This document shows positions 9,054 to 16,425 of a stretch of DNA of 64,000 bases, piece after piece. The translations under genes were made by a program, and so were the position numbers. The stretch spans positions 1 to 64,000 of the forward strand of contig BMTG01000009.1 of assembly GCA_014649555.1 (NCBI GenBank), in the 5' to 3' direction. Origin of the DNA: Streptomyces globisporus. GTDB lineage: Bacteria > Actinomycetota > Actinomycetes > Streptomycetales > Streptomycetaceae. Every line of letters begins with the position of its first letter. Position 1 is the stretch's first letter. Below the pieces are notes generated by a model. That model made no database searches. It had not been told where the DNA came from and saw nothing but the letters and a program-made list of their open reading frames with translations.

Positions 9054-9430
9054 TCACATGAGCTTGCGGCGCCCGGTCTCCTTCTTGAGGGCACCCACGT
9101 TGATCGGCTGGAAGATGACGGTGATCGCGCCGACGGTGAAGTGCTGCACCGGGGAGCACTGGACGGCCGTGGCGTCGGTACCGCACGCCGCGTCCCGGTC
9201 CACGGCGTCCGCTTCCCGCTGTACGGCGGTGTCTCGGGGGCCCTGATCGCGCCGGGCTGCTGGTGACCGCAATCGGGTCCGTGCCGGTGCCGGTCGCGCT
9301 GGAGCATGCGGAGGACGGCGGCGTTGCCGGTGGTGCGCTGGAGCGCGAGAGCGTGTCGGGCGCCCGGCCGCTCGGGGCCGCCGCCTCCCCCGACCGCTCG
9401 GCGGTGCCCCTGGCACGACGTGACCAACCG
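9054..9430 (-). pseudogene. Frameshifted remnant of a protein with the QRTTGNAAV motif (DUF4157-like N-terminus)
   Basis: On the minus strand one frame encodes ALALQRTTGNAAVLRMLQ followed by a His-rich RDRHRHGPDCGH segment. The continuation TAVQREADAVDRDAACG... to the stop at 9054 lies in another frame, with the switch near 9235-9250. LQR-(T/A)-GNAAV is a common N-terminal motif of actinobacterial proteins, many carrying a DUF4157 peptidase-like domain. No such domain follows here; the tail ends in FQPINVGALKKETGRRKLM. The 5' limit is uncertain because no good start codon is visible. It may be a real pseudogene or one intact small gene with a sequence error (one missing base would restore the frame). 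Confidence 0.45.
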
Positions 9431-9441
9431 GCCCCCGCCCC

Positions 9442-10095
9442 TCACCCCATGCTCGCCGCGACCTCGCTCCGCAGCTGCGGCAGCTTGTCGTGCAGGACGC
9501 CCGGGCAGAGGGTGTCGCCGAAGTCCTTGTGTCCGTAGAGGCGGCTGGGCGCAATGCCGTACTTCCCGCAGACGTACGCGCAGAGCGCCACCAGGACCTC
9601 CCACTGGGCCCGGGGCGGCTGTGCGCCGTCGTGGTACGCGCCCTCGTCGGCGATGCCGATCGCCTGGTCGTTCTGGCCCGAGGTGTGCGCGCCGAGGACG
9701 AAGTCGCTGCCGCCGCGCAGGGTGCTGAGGCTCTGGTGGCGGCCCTCGGTGATCCAGCCGCCCCGGCTGATGAGGAAGTGGTAACCCGTGTCGGTCCACC
9801 CGTTCTTGTCCATGTGCAGGTCCTGGACCCAGTGGGCGTGGCGGTGGGCCTGGGCGCGGGAGACGTCGGAGGTGTTGGCGCTGACCGTGTGGTGCACGAT
9901 GATCTTCGTCGGCCGCTTGCCGACCAGCTCGATCGGCCCCTGGGGCTCGCGGGCCTGCCATTGCGCCGTGCCGTCGATGTCCGGTTCGACGACGTCGGCG
10001 TCGAAGGCGTGGGCCGTGCCCGGTAAGGCGGCTGCGGCCAGGCCGCCGGCACCGGCGAGCAGGATGTGGCGGCGGGACGGCTGCGGAAGGTTCAC
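9442..10095 (-). CDS. Secreted N-acetylmuramoyl-L-alanine amidase / PGRP domain protein (Tat signal)
   Basis: Cleaves the bond between N-acetylmuramic acid and the stem peptide of peptidoglycan, outside the cell. The N-terminus SRRHILLAGAGGLAAAALPGTAHA is a twin-arginine type signal peptide. The mature part is an amidase_2/PGRP domain with Zn-ligand regions IIVHHTVSA and YGHKDFGDTLCPG. The GTG at 10093-10095 is chosen as start (217 aa) because AGGAG lies 6 bases upstream; a longer frame from 10125 adds ten unlikely residues. It lies downstream of another wall hydrolase gene on the same strand, separated by a strong hairpin, so the two are probably transcribed separately. Confidence 0.92.
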   Translation of the reverse strand: MNLPQPSRRHILLAGAGGLAAAALPGTAHAFDADVVEPDIDGTAQWQAREPQGPIELVGKRPTKIIVHHTVSANTSDVSRAQAHRHAHWVQDLHMDKNGWTDTGYHFLISRGGWITEGRHQSLSTLRGGSDFVLGAHTSGQNDQAIGIADEGAYHDGAQPPRAQWEVLVALCAYVCGKYGIAPSRLYGHKDFGDTLCPGVLHDKLPQLRSEVAASMG

Positions 10096-10137
10096 GGCGG
10101 GCTCCTGGTGTGAAGGGGTGGGCACACGGTGGGGGTG

Positions 10138-10172
10138 CGGCCGGGTGAGCCACCGACGGGCTCACCCGGCCG
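10138..10172. terminator. Perfect 14-bp hairpin terminator
   Basis: CGGCCGGGTGAGCC (10138-10151) pairs with GGCTCACCCGGCCG (10159-10172) around a 7-base loop. It lies 13 bp past the stop of the GH25 gene (minus strand) and just upstream of the amidase gene. Confidence 0.8.
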
Positions 10173-10184
10173 TCACGAGAAGGA

Positions 10185-11066
10185 TTACGCCGTGTTGTTG
10201 GCGAGGGCCTGGAGCCGCGCCAGGCTGCCGTTGAACTTGTTGCGGTCCACGTCGCCGGAGACTCCGCCGACCCGGCCGGTGGCCGTGTACTGCCAGATCG
10301 TCCAGGTGGGGAATCCCGCGGGGACGGTCGGGCTGGCGGTGCCCCAATGGGCGATCCAGAGAGGCGACTTGGCGGCCATGCCGGTCCAGCTGCCGGTGCA
10401 GGTGTTCCACCAGCTGGCCGTCGTGTAGATGACGACGTCCCGGGTGGTGCGGGCCTTGTAGGTGTTGTAGAAGTCGTTGATCCACGTCCGCATCTGGGTC
10501 GTGGAGAGGCCGTAGCACATGGCGCCGTACGGGTTGTGCTCGATGTCCAGCACACCGGGGAGGGTCTTGCCGTCCTGGGACCATCCTCCGCCGTTGCTCG
10601 CGAAGTAGCCCGCCTGCGTCGCCCCGTTGGAGACGTCGGGGCGGGCGAAGTGGTACGCGCCGCGGATCAGGCCGGCGTTGTAGGAGCCGGTGTAGTTCGC
10701 GCTGAAGCTGCTGTCCTTGAAACTCGTGCCCTCGGTGGCCTTCATGTAGGCGAAGCTGATGCCCGCGGCCTTCACCGAGCCCCAGTTGATCGCCCCCTGC
10801 CAGTGGGAGACGTCGATGCCCTGGACGCCACTGGTGTCCATCGGCGTGATCCCGCCCGCCGCCGAGGACCCGGGGCCCTGCTCGATGCGGGTGCCCGCCC
10901 CCATCCACGCCTGGCCGGACCGGACCGGCTCGTCGGGTGCGGGCGGCGCGGCGGCGGCCGTGCCCGTGCCGGTCAGGATCAGCGCCACGGCACTGCCGAG
11001 AGCGCCGGCCAGCACGGCGCCTCGGGATCTCTTGAGTCGGCGGGACGGAGAACGGTACGCGAGCAT
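10185..11066 (-). CDS. Secreted GH25 lysozyme (N,O-diacetylmuramidase type)
   Basis: Hydrolyses the beta-1,4 bond between MurNAc and GlcNAc in peptidoglycan. 293 residues with a classical signal peptide: Arg-rich start LAYRSPSRRLKRSR, then a hydrophobic stretch ending near AAAAPPAPDE. The GH25 domain begins at GIDVSHWQG, whose Asp is catalytic in the family, and continues with MKATEGTSF, GAYHFARPD, VLDIEHNPYG (second acidic pair), WIAHWGT and IWQYT. The ATG at 11064-11066 is selected because GGAGG lies just upstream; the frame opens further at 11150 without a ribosome-binding site. Together with the amidase gene downstream it forms a pair of extracellular wall hydrolases. Confidence 0.94.
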   Translation of the reverse strand: MLAYRSPSRRLKRSRGAVLAGALGSAVALILTGTGTAAAAPPAPDEPVRSGQAWMGAGTRIEQGPGSSAAGGITPMDTSGVQGIDVSHWQGAINWGSVKAAGISFAYMKATEGTSFKDSSFSANYTGSYNAGLIRGAYHFARPDVSNGATQAGYFASNGGGWSQDGKTLPGVLDIEHNPYGAMCYGLSTTQMRTWINDFYNTYKARTTRDVVIYTTASWWNTCTGSWTGMAAKSPLWIAHWGTASPTVPAGFPTWTIWQYTATGRVGGVSGDVDRNKFNGSLARLQALANNTA

Positions 11067-11279
11067 GGCCACCTCCGGGCACGTTGACGAGGACGGGATG
11101 AGCACGGCATGGCATCCGAGCGGCATCCGATCATCGGATGCCATGCACATGTCATGAGTAAGGCACGGGCACGGAAGGGCGTAAAGGGGCCTTTTGGTCT
11201 AGACCTGTGCCGCTATTCCCCACCTGCGAGAACGTCCTGATCCGGCGAGAATTTTCATTTCTGAAGGCTGCGGCCGCCG

Positions 11280-11309
11280 TTGACCGAGGTATTCAAATTT
11301 GACTAGAGT
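11280..11309 (+). promoter_or_regulatory. Promoter for a leaderless transcript
   Basis: TTGACC (11280-11285), an 18-bp spacer and TAGAGT (11304-11309) lie 7 bases before the ATG at 11317. No ribosome-binding site is present, so transcription is expected to begin at or next to the start codon. Confidence 0.65.
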
Positions 11310-11316
11310 GCGGTGC

Positions 11317-12024
11317 ATGACCGAGACGACGATCCCGATGCTTCCCTGCCGGACCTCCCTGATCGACTCCGTGGTCGCCTTCTACACCGCCCTCGGCTTC
11401 GGGACGACGTACCTGCAGAAGAGCCCGTACGCGTACGCCGTCGTCGAACGCGGTGCGGTCGAACTCCAGCTGTACGGGATGAAGGAGTACGACCCCGCGT
11501 CCTCCCACTCCGGGTGCTACGTCCTCACCGAGGACGTGGACAGCCTGCACACGGCGTTCCGGTCGGGACTCAAGGCGGCCTACGGGCGCGTCCCGACGCG
11601 GGGGCTGCCGCGCATCGGCCCGCTGAAGGACATGTCGTACGGGGTGCGGCAGTTCCTGGTGACCGACCCGACCGGCAACACGATCCGCATCGGGCAGCCG
11701 ACCAGCGACGACCCGAACCACCGGCCCGCCCCGAAGGAGACGTTCGCCCGCGCGCTGCACATGGCGGACCTCTTCGCGGACTCCAAGCAGGACCTGCCGG
11801 GGGCCGCGAAGATCATCGACCGGGTGCTGGGGCTGACGGACGAGGAGCCGACTCCGGTGCAGAAGCTGCGGCTGCTCGTCCTGCGCGGGGACATCGCCCA
11901 GCGGATGGGCGAGACGGAGCGGGCGGCGGGGCTGCTGGAGGATGCGGAGGGAATCCGACTCGACTCGGAGCAGCAGGATTCGGCCGCCGACGCCCTGGCC
12001 AGGCTGGCGGAGCTGCGGGGCTGA
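11317..12024 (+). CDS. VOC-fold (glyoxalase / bleomycin-resistance type) protein with C-terminal helical extension
   Basis: 235 residues. The first 125 form a vicinal-oxygen-chelate module: TIPMLPCRTSLIDSVVAFYTALGF, then a second beta-alpha unit containing GVRQFLVTDPTGNTIRIGQP. Many single-copy family members bind and sequester drugs; others are metal-dependent lyases or isomerases, and the substrate here is unknown. The C-terminal 100 residues are helical and TPR-like (NHRPAPKETFARALHMADLFADSK...). The start is the second in-frame ATG because a promoter sits 7 bases before it. Immediately downstream a small membrane protein gene faces it. Confidence 0.85.
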   Translation: MTETTIPMLPCRTSLIDSVVAFYTALGFGTTYLQKSPYAYAVVERGAVELQLYGMKEYDPASSHSGCYVLTEDVDSLHTAFRSGLKAAYGRVPTRGLPRIGPLKDMSYGVRQFLVTDPTGNTIRIGQPTSDDPNHRPAPKETFARALHMADLFADSKQDLPGAAKIIDRVLGLTDEEPTPVQKLRLLVLRGDIAQRMGETERAAGLLEDAEGIRLDSEQQDSAADALARLAELRG

Positions 12025-12034
12025 TCCGCCCGGC

Positions 12035-12301
12035 TCAGACGGTCCGCGTCAGCTTCTTGGCCGTGCTGCAGGAGCCGGCCCGCGCATGCCGCCACAGCTG
12101 GACGGCCGTGAGGGCGAACAGGGCCGCGAACGCGAGCAGGAACACGCCCGCGATCCCGACCTGCCGACCGCCCGGATCCCGGTCGGCCTGAAGGACGAGA
12201 ACCAGCAGGGAGATGAGCATCCCGCCGAGGTAGACCGGCCGGATCCGCCGCAACTGCCGTACGGCACGGGGTGCGAGAGCTACACGCTTCGAGGTGGCCA
12301 T
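12035..12301 (-). CDS. Small two-helix membrane protein, unknown function
   Basis: 88 residues. Basic N-terminus SKRVALAPRAVRQLRRIRP is followed by two hydrophobic helices (GGMLISLLVLVLQA and VGIAGVFLLAFAALFALTAVQLW) and a short basic tail. I do not recognise the family; the arrangement fits a small inner-membrane protein with both ends in the cytosol. The ATG at 12299-12301 is preferred, with only a weak GGCGGG upstream; a longer frame from 12577 has no membrane-protein character. The 394-bp gap upstream (12302-12695) contains no gene I can support and must hold the divergent promoters of this gene and the RNHCP pair. Confidence 0.6.
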   Translation of the reverse strand: MATSKRVALAPRAVRQLRRIRPVYLGGMLISLLVLVLQADRDPGGRQVGIAGVFLLAFAALFALTAVQLWRHARAGSCSTAKKLTRTV

Positions 12302-12695
12302 GCCCGCCGGGTACCCCGCGTTCGGCCGGCCAGTCACCGGGACACCCGTTCGTGTCGGCCGCCGCGCAAAATTCGATGGCCGGTCCCCCGACCCCCTTGT
12401 TACGGTGCTCGCTCCTCGACCGCGGGACCGACCGCGGGTGACCTCTGGGCGCGAGCCCTGGAAAGCAGTTGATGTATGCCCCGGACAGTGACTCCGAGCC
12501 TCCCTCGTCGCATCGGTGACGCCGGGGTGACCGGGCCTGACCGTCCGCGGCCGCCGTACGCGACCGACTGCTGACACCTCACGGCCGGCTGCCGTCGCGC
12601 AGCCGTCCGGCCCCGCTCCCCGTACGCCCCTGACGCGAGGGGTGCTCGGTACTTCCCTGCTGCTTCGTTCCTCATCTTCGGCAAGGAGTATCCGG

Positions 12696-13070
12696 GTGTC
12701 TCACGACAACCCCCAGCACCGCTCAGCCATGTCCTCCCTGGACACCTTCACCTGCGTCCGCTGCGGACTGACCGTCGCCGCGTACGCGCCCGACGGCAGC
12801 CGGCGCAACCACTGCCCCAGCTGTCTGCACTCGCAGCACCTCGTCGACCACGTCGAGGGCGGCCGCTCCGACTGCGAGGGCCGGATGGCTCCGATCTCCA
12901 TCGCGGTGCTGCGCACCGGCGACTGGATGGTCGTCCACCGCTGCACCCGGTGCGACGAGCTGACCTCGAACCCGGTCTGCGGGGACGACAACCAGCTGAT
13001 CCTGATGCGGATGGCCGTCCGTCCGCTGGCCCAGCCGCCCTTCCCGCTCGAAGCCTTCGGTGACCTGTGA
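12696..13070 (+). CDS. RNHCP domain zinc-binding protein, copy 1
   Basis: 124 residues built around the RNHCP domain: FTCVRCGLTVAA, RRNHCPSCLHSQHLVDH, DCEGRMAPISIAVLRTGDWMVVHRC and RCDELTSNPVCGDDNQ. The paired CxxC motifs indicate one or two structural zinc sites. Biochemical role unknown; the family is small and mostly actinobacterial. The GTG at 12696 is chosen because AAGGAG lies 7 bases upstream. The gene is followed after 22 bp by a second RNHCP gene, so the two are an operon of diverged duplicates. Copy 1 keeps the canonical -HCPSCLHS- and CTRC spacing. Confidence 0.87.
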   Translation: MSHDNPQHRSAMSSLDTFTCVRCGLTVAAYAPDGSRRNHCPSCLHSQHLVDHVEGGRSDCEGRMAPISIAVLRTGDWMVVHRCTRCDELTSNPVCGDDNQLILMRMAVRPLAQPPFPLEAFGDL

Positions 13071-13092
13071 ACCGGGCGACCGGGAGGCCCCG

Positions 13093-13512
13093 ATGACGCG
13101 CCGCAAGCCCCGTCGGGGATCGGAACGGCGTCCGCAGCGGGCCAAGGACGTGCTGCACGGACCGGCCGGGGCGCGCGGTGACGCGTTCCGGTGCGTCGGC
13201 TGCCGGCTCGACGTCCCGCTGGCGGCGCCCGGCACCGCTCACCGCAATCACTGCCCGTCCTGCCTGGTCAGCCTGCATGTGGACGGCCGGGTTCCGGGTG
13301 ACCGGGCGGCGGGGTGCCGTGGGCGGATGGTGCCGCTGAGCCTGTCCGTGCGGCAGGACGGGGAGTGGATGCTCATCCACCACTGCCTCGCGTGCGGGCG
13401 GCTCAGCGCCAACCGCATCGCGGGCGACGACAACGCGCTGGCGCTCGTCCGGCTGGCGCTGCGGCCGCTCGCGGACGCGGCGGTCCCGGTGCGGGCGATG
13501 CTCGCGCTGTGA
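13093..13512 (+). CDS. RNHCP domain zinc-binding protein, copy 2
   Basis: 139 residues. The N-terminus is strongly basic (MTRRKPRRGSERRPQRAK), unlike copy 1, and could bind RNA or DNA. The RNHCP domain follows: FRCVGCRLDVPLA, HRNHCPSCLVSLHVDG, GCRGRMVPLSLSVRQDGEWMLIHHC, ACGRLSANRIAGDDN. The ATG at 13093 has GGGAGG 6 bases upstream; the frame opens at 13060 but those residues overlap copy 1. Clearly paralogous to copy 1, with the same cysteine layout and a similar C-terminal ALVRLALRPLADA. A bidirectional hairpin follows. Confidence 0.87.
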   Translation: MTRRKPRRGSERRPQRAKDVLHGPAGARGDAFRCVGCRLDVPLAAPGTAHRNHCPSCLVSLHVDGRVPGDRAAGCRGRMVPLSLSVRQDGEWMLIHHCLACGRLSANRIAGDDNALALVRLALRPLADAAVPVRAMLAL

Positions 13513-13517
13513 TCCCG

Positions 13518-13547
13518 GGGGCCGCCCGGCGACCGCCGGGCGGCCCC
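13518..13547. terminator. Bidirectional hairpin terminator
   Basis: GGGGCCGCCCGGCG (13518-13531) and CGCCGGGCGGCCCC (13534-13547) form a 14-bp perfect inverted repeat with 2 bases between. It lies between the convergent RNHCP and DinB-like genes, so it can end both transcripts. Confidence 0.8.
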
Positions 13548-13567
13548 AGCAGCTCCCGCCCCTCAGG

Positions 13568-14119
13568 TCACCCCGGGTCCTCGCCCGTCAGGCCGTCGAC
13601 CGACTCGCGGATGAGGTCGGCGTGGCCGACATGGCGGGCGTACTCCTCGACCAGGTCCAGGAGGATGCGGCGGAGGTTGGGGCGTTCGCCGCCTCGGGTG
13701 ACGTACGCGCCGAGCTGGTCCAGGCCGCCGCCGGTGCTGAGCGCCTCCTCGACGACGGCCCGGGAGCGGGCCGCCGACTCCCGCCAGAGGGTGCGCAGGT
13801 GATCGGGGGTGTCCTCGGCGGCGGTGCGGTAGGCCCAGTCCGGGTCGTTGTCCCAGTCGACCGTGTTCCACGGTGCGCCGACCGGGACCCCGAGCCAGAG
13901 GCGGGCGAAGTGGCTGTCCTCGACGTGCGCCAGGTGCTTGAGCAGGCCGCCCAGAGTGACGGAGGACGCGCCGACCGTGGCCCGCAGCCCGTCCGCGTCC
14001 AGGCCGGAGGTCTTCCAGGCCAGCGTGGCCCGCTGGCGTTCCAGCGCGCCGAGGACGGCCGCCGCCTCCGCACCGGCGAGGGGAGGTTCGGGCCATTCTT
14101 CCGCTGCGCTCTCCGTCAT
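13568..14119 (-). CDS. DinB-family (DUF664-like) four-helix metal-binding protein
   Basis: 183 residues. The DinB/YfiT-type four-helix fold is indicated by the three spaced histidines: LLKHLAHVEDSHFARLWLG and, near the C-terminus, LVEEYARHVGHADLIRESVDG. DGLRATVGASSVTLGGLL is the typical helix 2. Members are thiol-dependent transferases (mycothiol S-transferase-like) or of unknown function; in Actinobacteria a mycothiol link is plausible but not shown here. The ATG at 14117-14119 fits the domain start, and the longer open frame upstream reads through unrelated sequence. It stands alone between two terminator hairpins. Confidence 0.85.
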   Translation of the reverse strand: MTESAAEEWPEPPLAGAEAAAVLGALERQRATLAWKTSGLDADGLRATVGASSVTLGGLLKHLAHVEDSHFARLWLGVPVGAPWNTVDWDNDPDWAYRTAAEDTPDHLRTLWRESAARSRAVVEEALSTGGGLDQLGAYVTRGGERPNLRRILLDLVEEYARHVGHADLIRESVDGLTGEDPG

Positions 14120-14189
14120 GGCGGCAGATCCTAACGAACGGCGTGAGACCGGCGAACGGACGGCGTAGGGCCCGCCGGAAAAGCGGAAT

Positions 14190-14215
14190 GGGGCCCGGCC
14201 TCGCGGCCGGACCCC
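14190..14215. terminator. Hairpin terminator of the isomerase operon
   Basis: Bases 14190-14200 pair with 14205-14215 (11 bp, one mismatch) around a TCGC tetraloop. It lies 140 bp past the stop of the last gene of the minus-strand operon 14356-17577. Confidence 0.6.
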
Positions 14216-14355
14216 CCTCGCTTTCCCCTCCCGTCGGGCCTTCCCGTTCCCCCCGGACCCCTCCCCGGAAGTCCCGACGCCATGTGTGACCCGGGAGGGT
14301 ACCCAAAGGTTGCAGCCCTTTACGATCTCTTTACCTTCGGTCGGGTGCGGGGCTC

Positions 14356-15192
14356 TCAGCAGGCATGTTGCACATACCGCTCCGCCACTTCCGCCAGGAC
14401 CTCCGCCCCGTCGCGGGCCCACAGCGCCTCGTTGAAGATCTCCACCTCGATCGGGCCGTCGAAGCCGGCGGATTCCACTTCGCGGCGGAACGCCCGGAAG
14501 TCCACGCTTCCGTCGCCCAGTTGCCCCCGGCCCAGCAGGACGCCCGCCGGGAGCGGGGTGATCCAGTCGGCCAACTGGAAGGAGTGGATACGGCCGCCCC
14601 GGCCGGCGCGGGCGATCTGGGCGGGCGCCCGGTCGTCCCACCAGAGGTGGTAGGTGTCCACGACGACCCCGACCTGTTCGGCCGGGAAGCGTTCCGCGAG
14701 GTCCAGGGCCTGGGCGAGGGTGGAGACCACGCAGCGGTCGGACGCGTACATCGGGTGGAGCGGCTCGATCGCCAGGCGTACGCCGCGTTCGGCGGCGTAC
14801 GGGGCGAGGACCGCCAGCGCCTCGGCCACCCGCTCGCGGGCCCCGGTCAGATCGCGGCTGCCGGGCGGGAGGCCCCCGGAGACCAGGACCAGGGTGTCGG
14901 TGGACAGGGCCGCCGCCTCGTCGATCGCCGCCCGGTTGTCGTCCAGGGCACGGGCGCGCTCGGCGGGGTCGAGGGCGGTGAAGAAGCCGCCCCGGCAGAG
15001 GCTGGTGACGGTGAGCCCGGCGTCCGCGAGGAGCCGGGCCGTGCGCCCGACGCCGTACGCCTGCACCGGGGCGCGCCACAGGCCGACCTTGCCGATGCCT
15101 GCCTTGACGCAGCCCTCGGCGAGCTCCGGCAGCGACCACTGCTTGATGGTCTCCTGGTTGATGCTCAGACGTGCCAGATCTGCGGTGGTCAT
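14356..15192 (-). CDS. Sugar phosphate isomerase/epimerase-type TIM-barrel protein
   Basis: 278 residues of the AP-endonuclease-2-like (xylose isomerase-like) TIM barrel. Recognisable are LCRGGFFTALDP, RLAIEPLHPMYASDRC (metal-site Glu and His), VGVVVDTYHLWWDD (Asp/His pair), GRIHSFQLADW and GPIEVEIFNEALWARDG (second Glu). The metal ligands expected for a keto-aldose isomerase or epimerase are therefore present. It is the last gene of a three-gene operon with a DUF993 lyase-like protein (4-bp ATGA overlap) and a Gfo/Idh/MocA dehydrogenase. The set suggests catabolism of an unusual sugar or inositol-like compound under the LacI regulator at 17687. Exact substrate unknown. Confidence 0.88.
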   Translation of the reverse strand: MTTADLARLSINQETIKQWSLPELAEGCVKAGIGKVGLWRAPVQAYGVGRTARLLADAGLTVTSLCRGGFFTALDPAERARALDDNRAAIDEAAALSTDTLVLVSGGLPPGSRDLTGARERVAEALAVLAPYAAERGVRLAIEPLHPMYASDRCVVSTLAQALDLAERFPAEQVGVVVDTYHLWWDDRAPAQIARAGRGGRIHSFQLADWITPLPAGVLLGRGQLGDGSVDFRAFRREVESAGFDGPIEVEIFNEALWARDGAEVLAEVAERYVQHAC

Positions 15193-16343
15193 CGTGCGCC
15201 TCCGTGGACGGCGAGCAGCGCGCGCATGCGGTGGGCGGCCAGGCCGGGGTCCGGGAACAGGCCGAGGCCGTCGGCCAGTTCGTACGCCGTCGCCAGGTGC
15301 GGCAGCGAGCGGGCCGACTGGAGTCCGCCCACCATCGTGAAGTGGTCCTGGTGACCGGCCAGCCAGGCCAGGAACACCACACCGGTCTTGTAGAAGCGGG
15401 TGGGCCGCTGGAACAGGTGACGGGACAGCTCGACCGTGGGGTCGAGGAGGGCCCGGAAGCCGGCCACGTCCCCCGTGTCCAGCACCCGTACCGCATGCGC
15501 CGCCAGCGGGCCCAGCGGGTCGAAGATGCCCAACAGGGCGTGACTGAAGCCGCGTTCGTCGCCCGCGATCAGCTCCGGGTAGTTGAAGTCGTCGCCCGTG
15601 TAGCAGCGCACCCCGCCCGGGAGGCGGCGGCGGACGTCGATCTCGCGGGCCGCGTCCAGGAGGGAGATCTTGATGCCGTCGACCTTGTCCGGGTGTTCGG
15701 CGATGACCTTGAGGAAGGTGTCCGTGGCCTCGTCGAGATCGGTGCTCCCCCAGTAACCCTCCAGGGCCGGGTCGAACATCGGGCCCAGCCAGTGCAGGAT
15801 CACCGGTTCCGACGCCTGGCGCAGGAGATGGGCGTACGTGGCGAGGTAGTCCTCGGGCCCCCGCGCCGCGCGGACCAGGGCGCGCGAGGCCATGAGGATC
15901 GGCTGGACGCCGTGCTGCTCGGCCAGGGCGAGCTGCTCCTCGTACGCCGCGCGGACGTCCGCGAGCGTGACCTCGCCCGTCGCCGGCAGCTGGTCGGTGC
16001 CCACGCCGCAGGCGATCCGGCCACCCACCGCCTTCGCCTCGGCGGCCGAGCGGCGGATCAGTTCGGCAGCCCCCGCCCAGTCAAGACCCATCCCGCGCTG
16101 CGCGGTGTCCATGGCCTCCGCGACGCCCAGGCCGTGCGCCCACAGGTGGCGGCGGAAGGCGAGCGTGGACTCCCAGTCGACGGCCGCCGCGTCGTCCGGG
16201 GCGATGTCCGCGTACGGGTCCGCGACCACGTGCGCCGCCGAGAAGACCGTACGGGAGGAGGGGGTTCCGGCGCCCGGCGTCAGGTCGAGCGGGGTGGCGC
16301 GGGGCGTGTAGGGGCCCTGGGGGAGGTGGATCGTGGTCGTCAT
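15189..16343 (-). CDS. DUF993 protein, dihydrodipicolinate synthase-like (class I aldolase superfamily)
   Basis: 384 residues matching the DUF993 group of the DHDPS/NanA aldolase superfamily. Notable stretches are RRHLWAHGLGVAEAMDTAQRG, GRIACGVGTDQL, QPILMASRALVRAARGPEDY, EPVILHWLGPMFDP and VDGIKISLLDAARE, the last holding the Lys expected to form the Schiff base. Role: probable retro-aldol or hydrolytic step on a sugar-derived keto acid, inferred from superfamily and operon partners. The stop overlaps the start of the next gene by 4 bases (ATGA), implying translational coupling. The 82-bp space upstream contains a 19-bp direct repeat. Confidence 0.87.
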   Translation of the reverse strand: MTTTIHLPQGPYTPRATPLDLTPGAGTPSSRTVFSAAHVVADPYADIAPDDAAAVDWESTLAFRRHLWAHGLGVAEAMDTAQRGMGLDWAGAAELIRRSAAEAKAVGGRIACGVGTDQLPATGEVTLADVRAAYEEQLALAEQHGVQPILMASRALVRAARGPEDYLATYAHLLRQASEPVILHWLGPMFDPALEGYWGSTDLDEATDTFLKVIAEHPDKVDGIKISLLDAAREIDVRRRLPGGVRCYTGDDFNYPELIAGDERGFSHALLGIFDPLGPLAAHAVRVLDTGDVAGFRALLDPTVELSRHLFQRPTRFYKTGVVFLAWLAGHQDHFTMVGGLQSARSLPHLATAYELADGLGLFPDPGLAAHRMRALLAVHGGAR

Positions 16344-16360
16344 GCGGGCTGCTCCCCGTC

Positions 16361-16418
16361 GTTGCGCCGGGCGGTCGGGTGCGGCAGCAGGTCTCCGCCG
16401 TTGCGCCGGGCGGTCGGG
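16361..16418. repeat. 19-bp direct repeat between two operon genes
   Basis: GTTGCGCCGGGCGGTCGGG occurs at 16361-16379 and 16400-16418, a 39-bp period, in the gap between the dehydrogenase stop and the DUF993 start. Function unknown. Confidence 0.5.
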
Positions 16419-16425
16419 CGGTACG

